From Bacteroidaceae bacterium (lineage in GTDB: Bacteria; Bacteroidota; Bacteroidia; Bacteroidales; Bacteroidaceae), in contig JAFVTT010000054.1 in assembly GCA_017503065.1 (NCBI GenBank), positions 1 through 13,456 of the forward strand: DNA of 13,456 nucleotides, given 5' to 3'. Shown here piece by piece: positions 1-9,541 of this stretch. The number at the start of each line of letters is the position of its first letter. Positions within the stretch are counted from its first letter, which is position 1. The position numbers were made by a program, and so were the translations under genes. The notes beneath the pieces are model-generated. The model ran no database searches. It was given only the letters and a program-made list of their open reading frames with translations, and had not been told where the DNA came from.

Positions 1-1
1 G

Positions 2-322
2 GACCACATCCACACCATGCGCACCATAGCACAGGTGTTCATGGATTGCCAGGACTATCTCACCGCCACAAAAATCCTGCTGGAGATAGAAGAACTCATA
101 AAAAGACCTGAATACGACGAAGCCAGAGCCGACATCATCAAGGTCATCTGTCCTGCCCAGGCCTATTGTTACTACCAGACAGGCCTGCGTGCCGAATTTC
201 TCCACTACCTCCAGATGGCAGTCGTACTAAACCCCAAGGACACACAGGTTTTCTTCCGCGACATTTTTCCCAAAGAGGCAAGAGTAGAAGACTACCTCTA
301 CTATGCCGAAAGACTGGAGTAA
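2..322 (+). CDS. C-terminal end of a TPR-like helical protein (5' end outside window)
   Basis: The reading frame is open from the first complete codon of the window, so this is the 3' end of a longer gene. The ATG at 17 is probably internal. About 106 residues are visible. They are rich in amphipathic helices, with repeated Ala/Tyr/Leu positions (for example QAYCYYQTGLRAEFLHYL followed by AVVLNPKD). A helix pair ending in an 'LNPKD' turn is typical of tetratricopeptide repeats, which usually mediate protein-protein contacts. No catalytic motif is visible, and the family cannot be named from this fragment. It ends in TAA and faces ettA convergently across a 202-nt gap. The coding call is fairly sure; the TPR call is an inference from helix pattern. 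Confidence 0.6.
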   Translation, partial: DHIHTMRTIAQVFMDCQDYLTATKILLEIEELIKRPEYDEARADIIKVICPAQAYCYYQTGLRAEFLHYLQMAVVLNPKDTQVFFRDIFPKEARVEDYLYYAERLE

Positions 323-390
323 AGTTTTACCTGCTCTACCTTATTTATATATAGAGAGGCTAGGGGTTATGTAAATTACGAAAAAAATAT

Positions 391-500
391 AAACCCAAAT
401 CGGTCATTAGACTGTTATGCGCTAATGAAGTCTTCTTTTTTGTCATCTGTTCAAAAATAAAGGCTATTATCATCATAACGCTAATGAGCGATTTGGGGTT
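391..500. repeat. Long imperfect inverted repeat in a convergent gap; likely two-way terminator or small dispersed element
   Basis: The arm at 391-410 (aaacccaaatcggtcattag) is complementary to 481-500 at 18 of 20 positions. After a small bulge, pairing continues for six bases (gttatg at 414-419 with cataac at 474-479). Read on the minus strand, downstream of ettA, the stem is followed by a T-rich run (390-381), which suits termination of the ettA transcript. On the plus strand the inner bases tcattag (404-410) can instead pair with ctaatga (422-428). That smaller hairpin is followed by a T-rich run ending near 441, suiting termination of the upstream plus-strand gene. The two folds compete for the same left arm. 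A dispersed MITE-like repeat is an alternative reading. Confidence 0.6.
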
Positions 501-524
501 AAGCCTCTGTAATGCAATGCAGAA

Positions 525-2219
525 CTAATCATCCAACTTGCGGTAGCGGATACGTTTGGGTTCCTCTATGCCGAGGCGTTTGCAGCGGTTCTGCTCGTAC
601 TCGGAATACGATCCCTCAAAGAAGAACACTTCACCATTGCCTTCATAGGCAAGGATGTGGGTGCATATACGGTCCAGGAACCAGCGGTCGTGGCTGATTA
701 CCACGGCGCAGCCGGCAAAGGCTTCGAGACCTTCCTCGAGGGCACGCAGGGTGTTCACGTCGATGTCGTTGGTGGGCTCGTCAAGCAGGAGCACGTTGCC
801 TTCCTCCTTCAGTGCCATGGCCAGGTGCAGGCGGTTGCGTTCACCTCCGGAGAGGACTCCGCACTTCTTCTCCTGGTCGGCACCGGTGAAGTTGAAGCGT
901 GACAGATAGGCACGGGTGTTGATGTCGCGGCCTCCCATGCGGATGAGTTCGTTGCCCTGGCTGACAACCTGGAACACGCTGGCATCGGCGGTGATGTCCT
1001 TGTGGCTCTGGTCAACGTAGGCCAGTTTCACCGTCTCGCCCACCTCGAAGGTACCTGCATCGGGAGTTTCAAGACCCATGATCATGCGGAACAGGGTTGT
1101 CTTGCCTGCACCGTTGGGACCGATGACACCTACTATGCCGTTGGGCGGGAGCATGAAGTCGAGGTCCTTGATGAGGGTCTTGTCGCCATAGGCCTTGCAA
1201 AGGCCGTGTGCCTCGATGACCTTGTTGCCCAGACGGGGACCGTTGGGGATGAAGATTTCCAGTTTCTCCTCGCGCTCGCGCTGCTCCTGGTTGAGCATGC
1301 TCTCGTAGGACTTCAGACGGGCCTTGCCCTTGGCCTGACGTGCCTTGGGGGCCATGCGTACCCACTCCAACTCGCGCTCCAGGGTCTTGCGGCGTTTGCT
1401 GGCCACCTTCTCCTCCTGTGCCATGCGCTTGGTCTTCTGGTCGAGCCATGAACTGTAGTTGCCCTGCCAGGGTATGCCCTCGCCACGGTCGAGTTCCAGA
1501 ATCCATCCTGCCACATCGTCCAGGAAATAACGGTCGTGGGTAACGCAGATTACCGTACCCTCGTACTGCTGCAGGTGCTGTTCCAGCCAGTCGATGCTCT
1601 CGGCATCGAGGTGGTTGGTGGGCTCGTCGAGCAGGAGCACATCGGGCTTCTGCAGGAGCAGGCGGCAGAGTGCCACACGGCGGCGTTCACCACCTGAGAG
1701 CACGGCACATTTCTGGTCGGCGGGAGGACAGCGCAGGGCATCCATGGCACGTTCCAGACGGCTGTCCAGATTCCATGCATCGGTGGCGTCGAGGATGTCC
1801 TGAAGTTCGCCCTGTCGTGCAAAGAGGGCGTTCATCTTGTCCTCGTCCTCGTAGTATTCAGGCAGGCCGAACTTGTCGTTGATGGCGTTGTACTCGTCCA
1901 GAGCATCAACGACGTTCTTCACGCCTTCCTTGACAACCTCCAGGACGGTCTTCTCATCGTCCAGATAAGGTTCCTGTTCCAGATAGCCCACGCTGTAGCC
2001 GGGACTCCACACCACCTCGCCCTGCGAGGGTTGTTCAAGTCCTGCTATGATTTTCATCAAGGTAGTCTTACCCGAGCCGTTCAGACCTATGATGCCTATC
2101 TTGGCGCCATAGAAGAAACTCAGGTAGATGTTCTTCAATACTTGTTTCTGGTTCTGTGTGATGGTCTTGCTCACACCAACCATGGAGAAAATGATTTTCT
2201 TGTCGTCTACTGTTGCCAT
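525..2219 (-). CDS. ettA: EttA-type ABC-F ATPase (energy-dependent translational throttle)
   Basis: This 564-residue protein has two ABC ATPase cassettes and no membrane segment, as expected for ABC-F translation factors. Cassette 1 has Walker A GLNGSGKTT (45-53), signature LSGGE (174-178), Walker B ending LLLDEPTNHLD with likely catalytic Glu199, and switch His228. Cassette 2 has GPNGAGKTT (367-375), LSGGE (456-460), LLLDEPTNDID with Glu481, and His510. The charged linker (about 255-330, rich in Arg and Lys) corresponds to the P-site tRNA-interaction motif. The insertion around 95-140 is the arm. Length and motifs match E. coli EttA (about 555 aa), which binds the ribosomal E site and gates the first elongation step according to ATP/ADP. 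It lies 63 nt after the helicase gene with no obvious promoter of its own, so it is probably co-transcribed with it. Confidence 0.93.
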   Translation of the reverse strand: MATVDDKKIIFSMVGVSKTITQNQKQVLKNIYLSFFYGAKIGIIGLNGSGKTTLMKIIAGLEQPSQGEVVWSPGYSVGYLEQEPYLDDEKTVLEVVKEGVKNVVDALDEYNAINDKFGLPEYYEDEDKMNALFARQGELQDILDATDAWNLDSRLERAMDALRCPPADQKCAVLSGGERRRVALCRLLLQKPDVLLLDEPTNHLDAESIDWLEQHLQQYEGTVICVTHDRYFLDDVAGWILELDRGEGIPWQGNYSSWLDQKTKRMAQEEKVASKRRKTLERELEWVRMAPKARQAKGKARLKSYESMLNQEQREREEKLEIFIPNGPRLGNKVIEAHGLCKAYGDKTLIKDLDFMLPPNGIVGVIGPNGAGKTTLFRMIMGLETPDAGTFEVGETVKLAYVDQSHKDITADASVFQVVSQGNELIRMGGRDINTRAYLSRFNFTGADQEKKCGVLSGGERNRLHLAMALKEEGNVLLLDEPTNDIDVNTLRALEEGLEAFAGCAVVISHDRWFLDRICTHILAYEGNGEVFFFEGSYSEYEQNRCKRLGIEEPKRIRYRKLDD

Positions 2220-2262
2220 GTATAATAGTCGTTGTTTGTTATTTTTGCTTGGTTGTATCTTT

Positions 2263-2282
2263 GTCCGCCCTGCGGTGCGGAC
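2263..2282 (-). other. Small hairpin directly after the helicase stop codon
   Basis: The six-base arms gtccgc (2263-2268) and gcggac (2277-2282) enclose an eight-base loop, abutting the helicase stop codon. No T-run follows on the minus strand, so it is not a classical terminator. It could mark or stabilise the 3' end of the helicase message before ettA. Only the pairing is seen; the role is a guess. Confidence 0.3.
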
Positions 2283-3596
2283 CTATCGGCGTATGGGTTC
2301 TATGATGGTCTTCTGCCCCTTGATTTTCTGTCCCTCTATGCGCGACATGAGGGAACGTATGCAGGAGCGCTCCACGGCAGCAAAGGACCAGTGCGGGAAT
2401 ACGGTGACCATGCCCAACTGGTCGCGCTGGAGACCTCCTGTCTTGCTGAGGAAGCCCACGATGTCCACCTTGTTTATCTTGTCCTTCTTGCCCCGGCCGA
2501 TGTAGAGGGTCTCCCAACGGGAAGAGGGCACGTGACGGGAGTCGGGGACCTCCATGGGTGTAATGTCCGTAAGGCAATCCAGTTTGTCCAGATTCTCCTC
2601 GGGACCCAGGATGAGGTACGACGCCCCTGCCCTATCCCATCGGGCGGTACGTCCGTTGCGGTGGATGTAGGCCTCGTTGTTCATGGGCAGGTGATAGTGT
2701 ATGATGTTCTCCACGCCGGCAATGTCCAGCCCCCGGGCGGCAAGGTCGGTGCTTACAAGCACATTGGCGCATCCGCTCTGGAAGCGGAACAAAGCCCTTT
2801 CCCTGTCCTTCTGCTCCATGGCGCCATGGAAGGCAGATACACAGAACCCGGCCTTATGGAGGAACTGATAAACACGGTCCACAGCTTCGCGATAATTGAG
2901 GAAGACGATGCTTGGAGTGCTGCCCAGAGAGCATAGCAAGTGGCCGAGGGTCTCCAGTTTGTCCTTCTCGGGGGAACGGAGCAGGTACTGGCTGATGCGG
3001 TCTGCATAGTCAGTATCGGTATCGGCAAGGTAGTTCATGCGATGAACCCTGCCGGCACCCACGAAGGACGGTATCTCGGGACTGTCCGTGGCGGAAAGCA
3101 GGATGCGCTTCCTGACCGAAGGGAGGAGTGCCAGGATATCGGCCATCTGCTGGCGGAAACCGAGTTCAAGGGACTTGTCGAACTCGTCTATGACCAGGGT
3201 GTCAATGTGTGTGTAGTCGAAATTCTCCTTCTGCATGTGGTCGAGCACACGTCCGGGAGTACCTATTATCATCTGTGGCGAGAGGTTGCGCATGGCACGG
3301 TGCTCGTCCATGGCAGGACGGCCTCCGTAGCAGGCATAGGCCCTGGTGTCGCGGCACAGTTTGGATGCCACGCCCTGCGTCTGGATGGCAAGTTCGCGGC
3401 TCGGCACAAGTACCAGCACCGTAGGATGTGGCTGGGGCTGCATGGTCTCAAGGACGGGAAGCATATAGCCCAATGTCTTGCCGCTGCCCGTGGGGGAAAG
3501 CAAGACAAGGGAGTCGTGGCGGCGAACCTCGGCCAACATCTCCTCCTGCATGGGATTCAAGGCCTCAATACCTAAGGCATGAAGGTCGTATGTCAT
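2283..3596 (-). CDS. dbpA: DEAD-box-family RNA helicase with DbpA-like RNA-binding domain
   Basis: I chose the ATG at 3596 (437 aa), which begins MTYDLHALGI at a typical Q-motif distance. An upstream in-frame ATG at 3647 adds 17 residues unlike the family. In the longer numbering the helicase motifs are: SPTGSGKT 51-58, PSRELA 82-87, TPGR 130-133, motif II DEFD 154-157, SAT 185-187, STDLAARGLD 299-308 and HRNGRTAR 339-346. The C-terminal segment from about 381 (LYIGRGKKDKINKVDIVGFL) resembles the DbpA RNA-binding domain, which in E. coli directs the helicase to 23S rRNA hairpin 92 during large-subunit assembly. The acidic box is DEFD instead of DEAD. Function in ribosome assembly is inferred from that domain. 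It follows nhaD by 67 nt and precedes ettA. Confidence 0.87.
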   Translation of the reverse strand: MTYDLHALGIEALNPMQEEMLAEVRRHDSLVLLSPTGSGKTLGYMLPVLETMQPQPHPTVLVLVPSRELAIQTQGVASKLCRDTRAYACYGGRPAMDEHRAMRNLSPQMIIGTPGRVLDHMQKENFDYTHIDTLVIDEFDKSLELGFRQQMADILALLPSVRKRILLSATDSPEIPSFVGAGRVHRMNYLADTDTDYADRISQYLLRSPEKDKLETLGHLLCSLGSTPSIVFLNYREAVDRVYQFLHKAGFCVSAFHGAMEQKDRERALFRFQSGCANVLVSTDLAARGLDIAGVENIIHYHLPMNNEAYIHRNGRTARWDRAGASYLILGPEENLDKLDCLTDITPMEVPDSRHVPSSRWETLYIGRGKKDKINKVDIVGFLSKTGGLQRDQLGMVTVFPHWSFAAVERSCIRSLMSRIEGQKIKGQKTIIEPIRR

Positions 3597-3663
3597 AATT
3601 GCTATAAAGTCTGGAACTGTTTTCTTTGTTGTTGAAATAAAATACACTAATGTCCCCGGCGCA

Positions 3664-5061
3664 CTATCTCAGGAAAAGGTCCACCAGGAAGTATGTCCCC
3701 AAAGATGCCACCCAACCGATGAACGCAAACAGAGTGACACGGCGCAGATACCACCAGACGGTAACACCCTCGGCCCTCATCAGGGCAAAGCCAGCCACAC
3801 TTCCTATGGGCAGAAGGCAACCGCCCACATTGCCGCTGAGGGCAATCAGATGCCAGTACTGTCCGTTCTGGACGAAACTTTCCATGTATCCGCCCTGAAC
3901 CGCCTCCTGAGGCAGGACGGAATATATGTTTATACCAGCCATGACGAGCGCAATATTGTCCAGCACACTGCTCATGAATCCCATGAAAACACTGGCAACG
4001 TAGATGTTGTGGATATTGCTGTCCAACCAACCTGCGGCAGCACGCATGGCGCCTATCTCTACCAACACGTCAACGCAAAGGCACACTCCCACACAATACA
4101 TGATGACCTGCAGCACCTCGTACTGCAACTTGCGGCCAAGGGAAATGTTCTGAGGTTGCTCCGTGCGTATGCGGTTGGCATTGATAATCTCATTCAGAAC
4201 CCACACAACGCCAAGGCAACACAAAGCACCGAGGAACGGAGGCAGAAGCGTAATCCTATGGAAAGAGGGCACGAACCACAAACCTCCTATGCCGAAGAAG
4301 AAAAGAAGCAACTTCTGCCACCATACAAGGATACTGTCATCCCCACGGAATGAGTATGCAGGACGGTCAAGGTCAAGATACTCGGGCAACTTCTTCTGGA
4401 TAAGGAAAGTGGGGATAACTGTGGCAACGACAGAAGGCAGTACAAGCGCGGCACTGAAGTTGGTGGCAGTAACGGCACCCTTGCCCCATACCATCAGGCT
4501 GGTGACATCGCCAATCACCGTCCAGCAGCCACCGCAACTGGCGGCTATCACTATGGCAGATCCAATGTACATCCTCTGTTTGCCGTTGCGGATTATCTTG
4601 CGCAGGATCATCAGCATCAGCACCGTAACGGTAAGATTGTCTATGCATGCACTGAGCAGGAATGTAATCAGAACCGTCAGCCAAAGCATCTGGGCAGTAC
4701 TCCTGCGCCTGAGCCAACGCTCTATGAAGGAGAAACATTCGTTGTTGGTAAGCACCTCTACTATAGACATTGTTGCCAGAAGGTACAAAACCAGTTCGCC
4801 CACCTGTCCCACGTATCGCAGGAATATATGCTCGGAAATAAACTCCTTGCCTGTCTGTATAGTCTGTTGCGCTCCGCCAAGGAAATCCAAATACTCCTCC
4901 GCATGCATGCCATTGATGAAGGCGGTTCCTGTACACATGAACAGAACCCAACCGACCGTACCGCAGAAAAGGGCTATAAGAGCCTTATTGACATGGGTAA
5001 CATGCTCTGTGGCAATGAACACGTAACCCAAAAGTATTACAACAACTATAGCAATCGTCAT
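3664..5061 (-). CDS. nhaD: NhaD-type Na+/H+ antiporter
   Basis: A 465-residue polytopic inner-membrane protein. It is hydrophobic throughout and starts directly in a membrane helix (MTIAIVVVILLGYVFIATEH). Two family-typical inverted-topology motifs each contain an Asp-Asn pair: SACIDNLTVTVL (Asp141) and SSVLDNIALVMA (Asp368). Both are accompanied by Gly-rich segments, CGGCWTVIGDVTSLMVW and SGNVGGCLLPIGSVAG. These fit the ion-transporter superfamily NhaD group, which exports Na+ (often Li+) in exchange for protons. An upstream ATG at 5106 would give 480 aa, but it lies within the predicted promoter, upstream of the expected transcription start, so I chose 5061. It is the first gene of a probable nhaD-helicase-ettA transcript. 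Transport is inferred from family. Confidence 0.88.
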   Translation of the reverse strand: MTIAIVVVILLGYVFIATEHVTHVNKALIALFCGTVGWVLFMCTGTAFINGMHAEEYLDFLGGAQQTIQTGKEFISEHIFLRYVGQVGELVLYLLATMSIVEVLTNNECFSFIERWLRRRSTAQMLWLTVLITFLLSACIDNLTVTVLMLMILRKIIRNGKQRMYIGSAIVIAASCGGCWTVIGDVTSLMVWGKGAVTATNFSAALVLPSVVATVIPTFLIQKKLPEYLDLDRPAYSFRGDDSILVWWQKLLLFFFGIGGLWFVPSFHRITLLPPFLGALCCLGVVWVLNEIINANRIRTEQPQNISLGRKLQYEVLQVIMYCVGVCLCVDVLVEIGAMRAAAGWLDSNIHNIYVASVFMGFMSSVLDNIALVMAGINIYSVLPQEAVQGGYMESFVQNGQYWHLIALSGNVGGCLLPIGSVAGFALMRAEGVTVWWYLRRVTLFAFIGWVASLGTYFLVDLFLR

Positions 5062-5103
5062 CTGTATGTAATTATTTAATTCGGGGATGCATATATTCCG
5101 CGA

Positions 5104-5135
5104 CAAATTTACTTAAAAAAATCAAAAAACACAAA
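5104..5135 (-). promoter_or_regulatory. Bacteroidetes-type promoter for nhaD
   Basis: Read on the minus strand there is a TTTG (-33) at 5135-5132, a 20-nt spacer, and TAAATTTG (-7, consensus TAnnTTTG) at 5111-5104. The predicted transcription start is near 5097. That leaves a leader of about 36 nt to the ATG at 5061 and excludes the longer ATG at 5106. A second TAACTTTG on the same strand (5150-5143) has poorer -33 spacing. Confidence 0.7.
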
Positions 5136-5166
5136 CCATACACAAAGTTATTCAAACAAAAAGCCC

Positions 5167-5174
5167 TAACTTTG
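5167..5174 (+). promoter_or_regulatory. Possible -7 promoter element for the secreted-protein gene
   Basis: TAACTTTG fits TAnnTTTG and lies just upstream of the ATG at 5183. No good TTTG is seen at -33. The predicted transcript would have a leader of only a few nucleotides, so either the message is nearly leaderless or the real promoter lies elsewhere in this 121-nt divergent gap. Confidence 0.45.
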
Positions 5175-5182
5175 TCTTCTGT

Positions 5183-5704
5183 ATGAAACATAGAAAACCA
5201 TTGGCCGTCCTGGCCGGCATGCTTCTGGCAATAAACACAACAGACCTTCAGGCACAGAGTGTAAGCCTCTATTCCGATGGCAAGGCATATCCCATAGAAC
5301 CCCAGCAAACACAAACTGAGGTGAAACCGGGTTGGAAGATAGTAGACATCCAGTTGAAGAGCACTTTGCAACGATACCTATGGGGCGCACGCGCCAAAGA
5401 TCTGACCGACGACGCACGTCCTCAATTCATTGTTGACACGGACACCTTGCTACTTAGCGACATGGTCCTCATCAAACTGAAATCAAAGAAGGAATACAGG
5501 AAGATTCCAAAGGCAGAGATTAATGACAACAAGTGCATCCTGGTTGATCTGAACACTTTCCGTATAGAGGCCTACGGAGAGGAAGCCTTCCTGCTCCAAC
5601 CCCTAAATGCGCTGGAATCCGGCGAATACATTTTTACATGGACCACAAAAGAAACGGTTGGAGAACTGAATGACTGGGTTGTGTGGCCATTCAGCGTAAA
5701 GTAA
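5183..5704 (+). CDS. Secreted or periplasmic protein of unknown function
   Basis: A 173-residue protein beginning with a classical signal peptide: a basic start (MKHRKP), a hydrophobic core (residues 7-17), and a probable cleavage site after Ala24 in DLQAQ. The Cys expected of a lipoprotein is absent, so it is likely soluble in the periplasm or secreted. The mature part is about 149 residues with alternating hydrophobic/polar stretches suggesting beta structure, for example TDTLLLSDMVLIKLKSKKEY and the C-terminal EYIFTWTT and WVVWPFSVK. I do not recognise a family or catalytic residues. It stands alone, divergent from nhaD and convergent with mltG, so the neighbourhood gives no functional hint. 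The start is supported by the signal peptide. Confidence 0.75.
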   Translation: MKHRKPLAVLAGMLLAINTTDLQAQSVSLYSDGKAYPIEPQQTQTEVKPGWKIVDIQLKSTLQRYLWGARAKDLTDDARPQFIVDTDTLLLSDMVLIKLKSKKEYRKIPKAEINDNKCILVDLNTFRIEAYGEEAFLLQPLNALESGEYIFTWTTKETVGELNDWVVWPFSVK

Positions 5705-5801
5705 TCAATTTACAAATTTACGATAAAAACAAAATTTTTTTATAGCTGCGTATTTTCCCAATGCCACAATTATTCACAAGTCATGGCATTAGGCATGCTC
5801 T

Positions 5802-6797
5802 CTACTTTATACCCCTTTTGTTTAATGCTCGCACATAACGGCGGGCATTGGCAAGGTGCTCAGAATAGGTGCAGGCAAAGTTATGGGAACCGGAAAAGTC
5901 TTCCTTGGCGCACATATACAGATAACCATGCTGTTCGTGATGCAGCACGGCATCTATGGCCTTTACCGACGGGATACGGATGGGACCAGGGGGCAGGCCC
6001 TTGTTCTTGTAGGTGTTATATGGGCTTTCAACCTCCAGATGTTTGTGGTAGATACGGCGCAGGGAAAAGTCACCCACGGCGAACTTTACCGTCGGGTCGG
6101 CCTGCAGGGGCATACCTATCTGCAAGCGACGGATGTACATGCCTGCCACCTTGGGCATCTCTGGCACGTAGGCCGTTTCCTCAGCAACGATACTGGCAAG
6201 GGTTATGACCTGCTCGCGCGTCAATCCTGCCTTTTCTGCCAGGGCCGAGCGCTCCGGATTCCAAAATGTAGTGTTCTCCTTCTGCATACGCTGGATGAAC
6301 TTGTCCATGCCTATGTTCCACCACATCTGATAGGTATTGGGGATGAATAGTGCAGGTAGTGTCTGCGTAGTGTAGCCAAGGCGTGAACAGAAGGCCGTAT
6401 CGCGGAAAGTGCAGGAAAGTTCGGTACTGTCCATCATCAGTTTTCTGGAGAGATAGCCGGCAAGCATGTCCATAGTGCGCACCTGCGGTATCGTGAGGTT
6501 TATGGGCGTCTGCAAGCCGTTGCGGAACTTGCGGTACACCTCCAGTACGGTTTCGCCCTGCTGGATGGTGTAGTAACCGGTTCTCGGCCTTGCCTCAAGG
6601 ACACGTTGGAGCAAGTCCCATCTGCGAGGACTTCCTACCTTAATATATATAGAGTCCAGAGTGTCGTCCTGATCTACATAGACGCCTATCGGAGCGCCTG
6701 TATCATTCATGGAGGCATATATGGGCGAGACATACCACACAGCAAGTGCAGCAAGGGATATTGTCAGGATTGCTATTATGGACAAGGTCTTATTCAT
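5802..6797 (-). CDS. mltG: Endolytic murein transglycosylase MltG (YceG-like)
   Basis: A 331-residue protein with one N-terminal membrane helix (about 5-25) and a periplasmic catalytic domain. Family motifs occur in order: LASIVAEET (200-208), whose second Glu (Glu207) aligns with the conserved catalytic Glu; GMPLQADPTVKF (228-239); SPYNTYKNKGLPPGPI (258-272); and YLYMCAKED followed by HNFACTYSEH near the C-terminus. MltG cleaves nascent peptidoglycan glycan strands inside the chain and is thought to set their length or terminate synthesis. Residues 72-92 (TGYYTIQQGETVLEVYRKF) resemble the LysM-like subdomain of the family. It begins 21 nt after metH2, so it is probably the last gene of that operon. 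No metabolic link to methionine synthesis is obvious. Confidence 0.92.
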   Translation of the reverse strand: MNKTLSIIAILTISLAALAVWYVSPIYASMNDTGAPIGVYVDQDDTLDSIYIKVGSPRRWDLLQRVLEARPRTGYYTIQQGETVLEVYRKFRNGLQTPINLTIPQVRTMDMLAGYLSRKLMMDSTELSCTFRDTAFCSRLGYTTQTLPALFIPNTYQMWWNIGMDKFIQRMQKENTTFWNPERSALAEKAGLTREQVITLASIVAEETAYVPEMPKVAGMYIRRLQIGMPLQADPTVKFAVGDFSLRRIYHKHLEVESPYNTYKNKGLPPGPIRIPSVKAIDAVLHHEQHGYLYMCAKEDFSGSHNFACTYSEHLANARRYVRALNKRGIK

Positions 6798-6818
6798 GAT
6801 ACCGTTCTTCTGGTATTG

Positions 6819-8557
<1,739 letters not shown>

Positions 8558-8567
<10 letters not shown>

Positions 8568-9541
8568 AAATCCACTACCGCTTTAATGTGTTCGGGAGTC
8601 GTGCCGCAGCACCCTCCTATAATATCAACAAGTCTCTCATCCAGCATGGGACTGATGCTCTGTGCAAACTGTTCGGGGGTGACATCGTACTGTCCCATGG
8701 AATTGGGCAGACCAGCATTGGGGTGGCAGGATATGAAAGGACGTTGTCCACTCTCCCCTGCCCTATCCGTGAGCATACGGTGCAGGTTGCGCAACACGGG
8801 CAACATCTGGTCGGCACCGAAAGAGCAGTTCAAACCTATGGAAAGCAAGGGGGCATGGGACACGGATATGAGAAAAGCCTCCAGAGTCTGCCCTGAAAGC
8901 AGTCTGCCTGCGGTATCGTTCACCGTGACGGAGAGCATCAGCGGTATGTCCTTTCCCGTCCTCTGCATCACCTCCTGCATGGCATATATGCCGGCCTTGG
9001 CGTTGAGCGTGTCAAAAACAGTTTCCAAAAGTATGGCATCCACTCCCTCCTGGGCAAGTACCTCCATCTGCCCTATATAGGCCTCTGCCAACTGGTCAAA
9101 AGTGATGGCACGACAGGCAGGATCGTTCATATCGGGCGAGATGCTCAGGGACTTGTTGGTAGGTCCCACGGTGGCAATGACAAAACCCTCGCGTCCGCTA
9201 TCGGCGAAAGCCTTGCGTGCCAGGCGCACCGCCTCGCGGTTCATTTCTGCAACCAGATGCTGGCAATTATAATCTACCTGTGAAATGTAATTGGCGGAGA
9301 AGGTGTTTGCGGTAAGTATGTCGGCACCGGCATCCACATAAGCACGATAGATGTCGCACACCACGTCGGGACGTGTAAGATTCAGCATCTCGTTGTTGCC
9401 CAAAAGCATACCTGGTATGTCGCGATAGCGGTAACCGCGGAAGTCCTCCTCCTTTAGACCGTAGCGTTGCACCATGGTGCCGAAACCTCCGTCCAGCACC
9501 AACGGTCTCTTCCTCTCCTCCAATGCCTGTATTATGTTCAT
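8558..9541 (-). CDS. metH: Homocysteine-binding/methyltransferase half of split methionine synthase
   Basis: A 327-residue homocysteine S-methyltransferase barrel that equals the N-terminal module of MetH. It opens with [12 protein letters not shown] (14-25). The three zinc ligands expected for homocysteine activation are present: Cys239 in [11 protein letters not shown], and Cys311-Cys312 in [10 protein letters not shown]. The following gene supplies the folate and cobalamin modules, so the two are most simply read as one enzyme in two chains. A stand-alone Hcy methyltransferase (MmuM/BHMT-like) is a less likely alternative given the adjacency and overlap. Its stop (TAG) overlaps the metH2 start in ATGCAGATAG, and its own ATG overlaps the upstream stop as ATGA, so translation is probably coupled. 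No cobalamin or SAM riboswitch was recognised upstream of the operon. Confidence 0.9.

Noticed and set aside
2940..3575. Plus-strand open frame of 211 residues inside the helicase
   Set aside because: Antisense to a well-recognised helicase; His/Gly/Val-rich composition typical of shadow frames.
5062..5106. Longer nhaD start giving 480 residues
   Set aside because: The ATG at 5106 lies inside the predicted promoter, upstream of the expected transcription start, and the added residues are not membrane-like.
5760..5790. Seven-base inverted repeat (aatgcca / tggcatt) between the secreted-protein gene and mltG
   Set aside because: Short stem with a 17-nt loop and no T-run on either strand; too weak to call a terminator.
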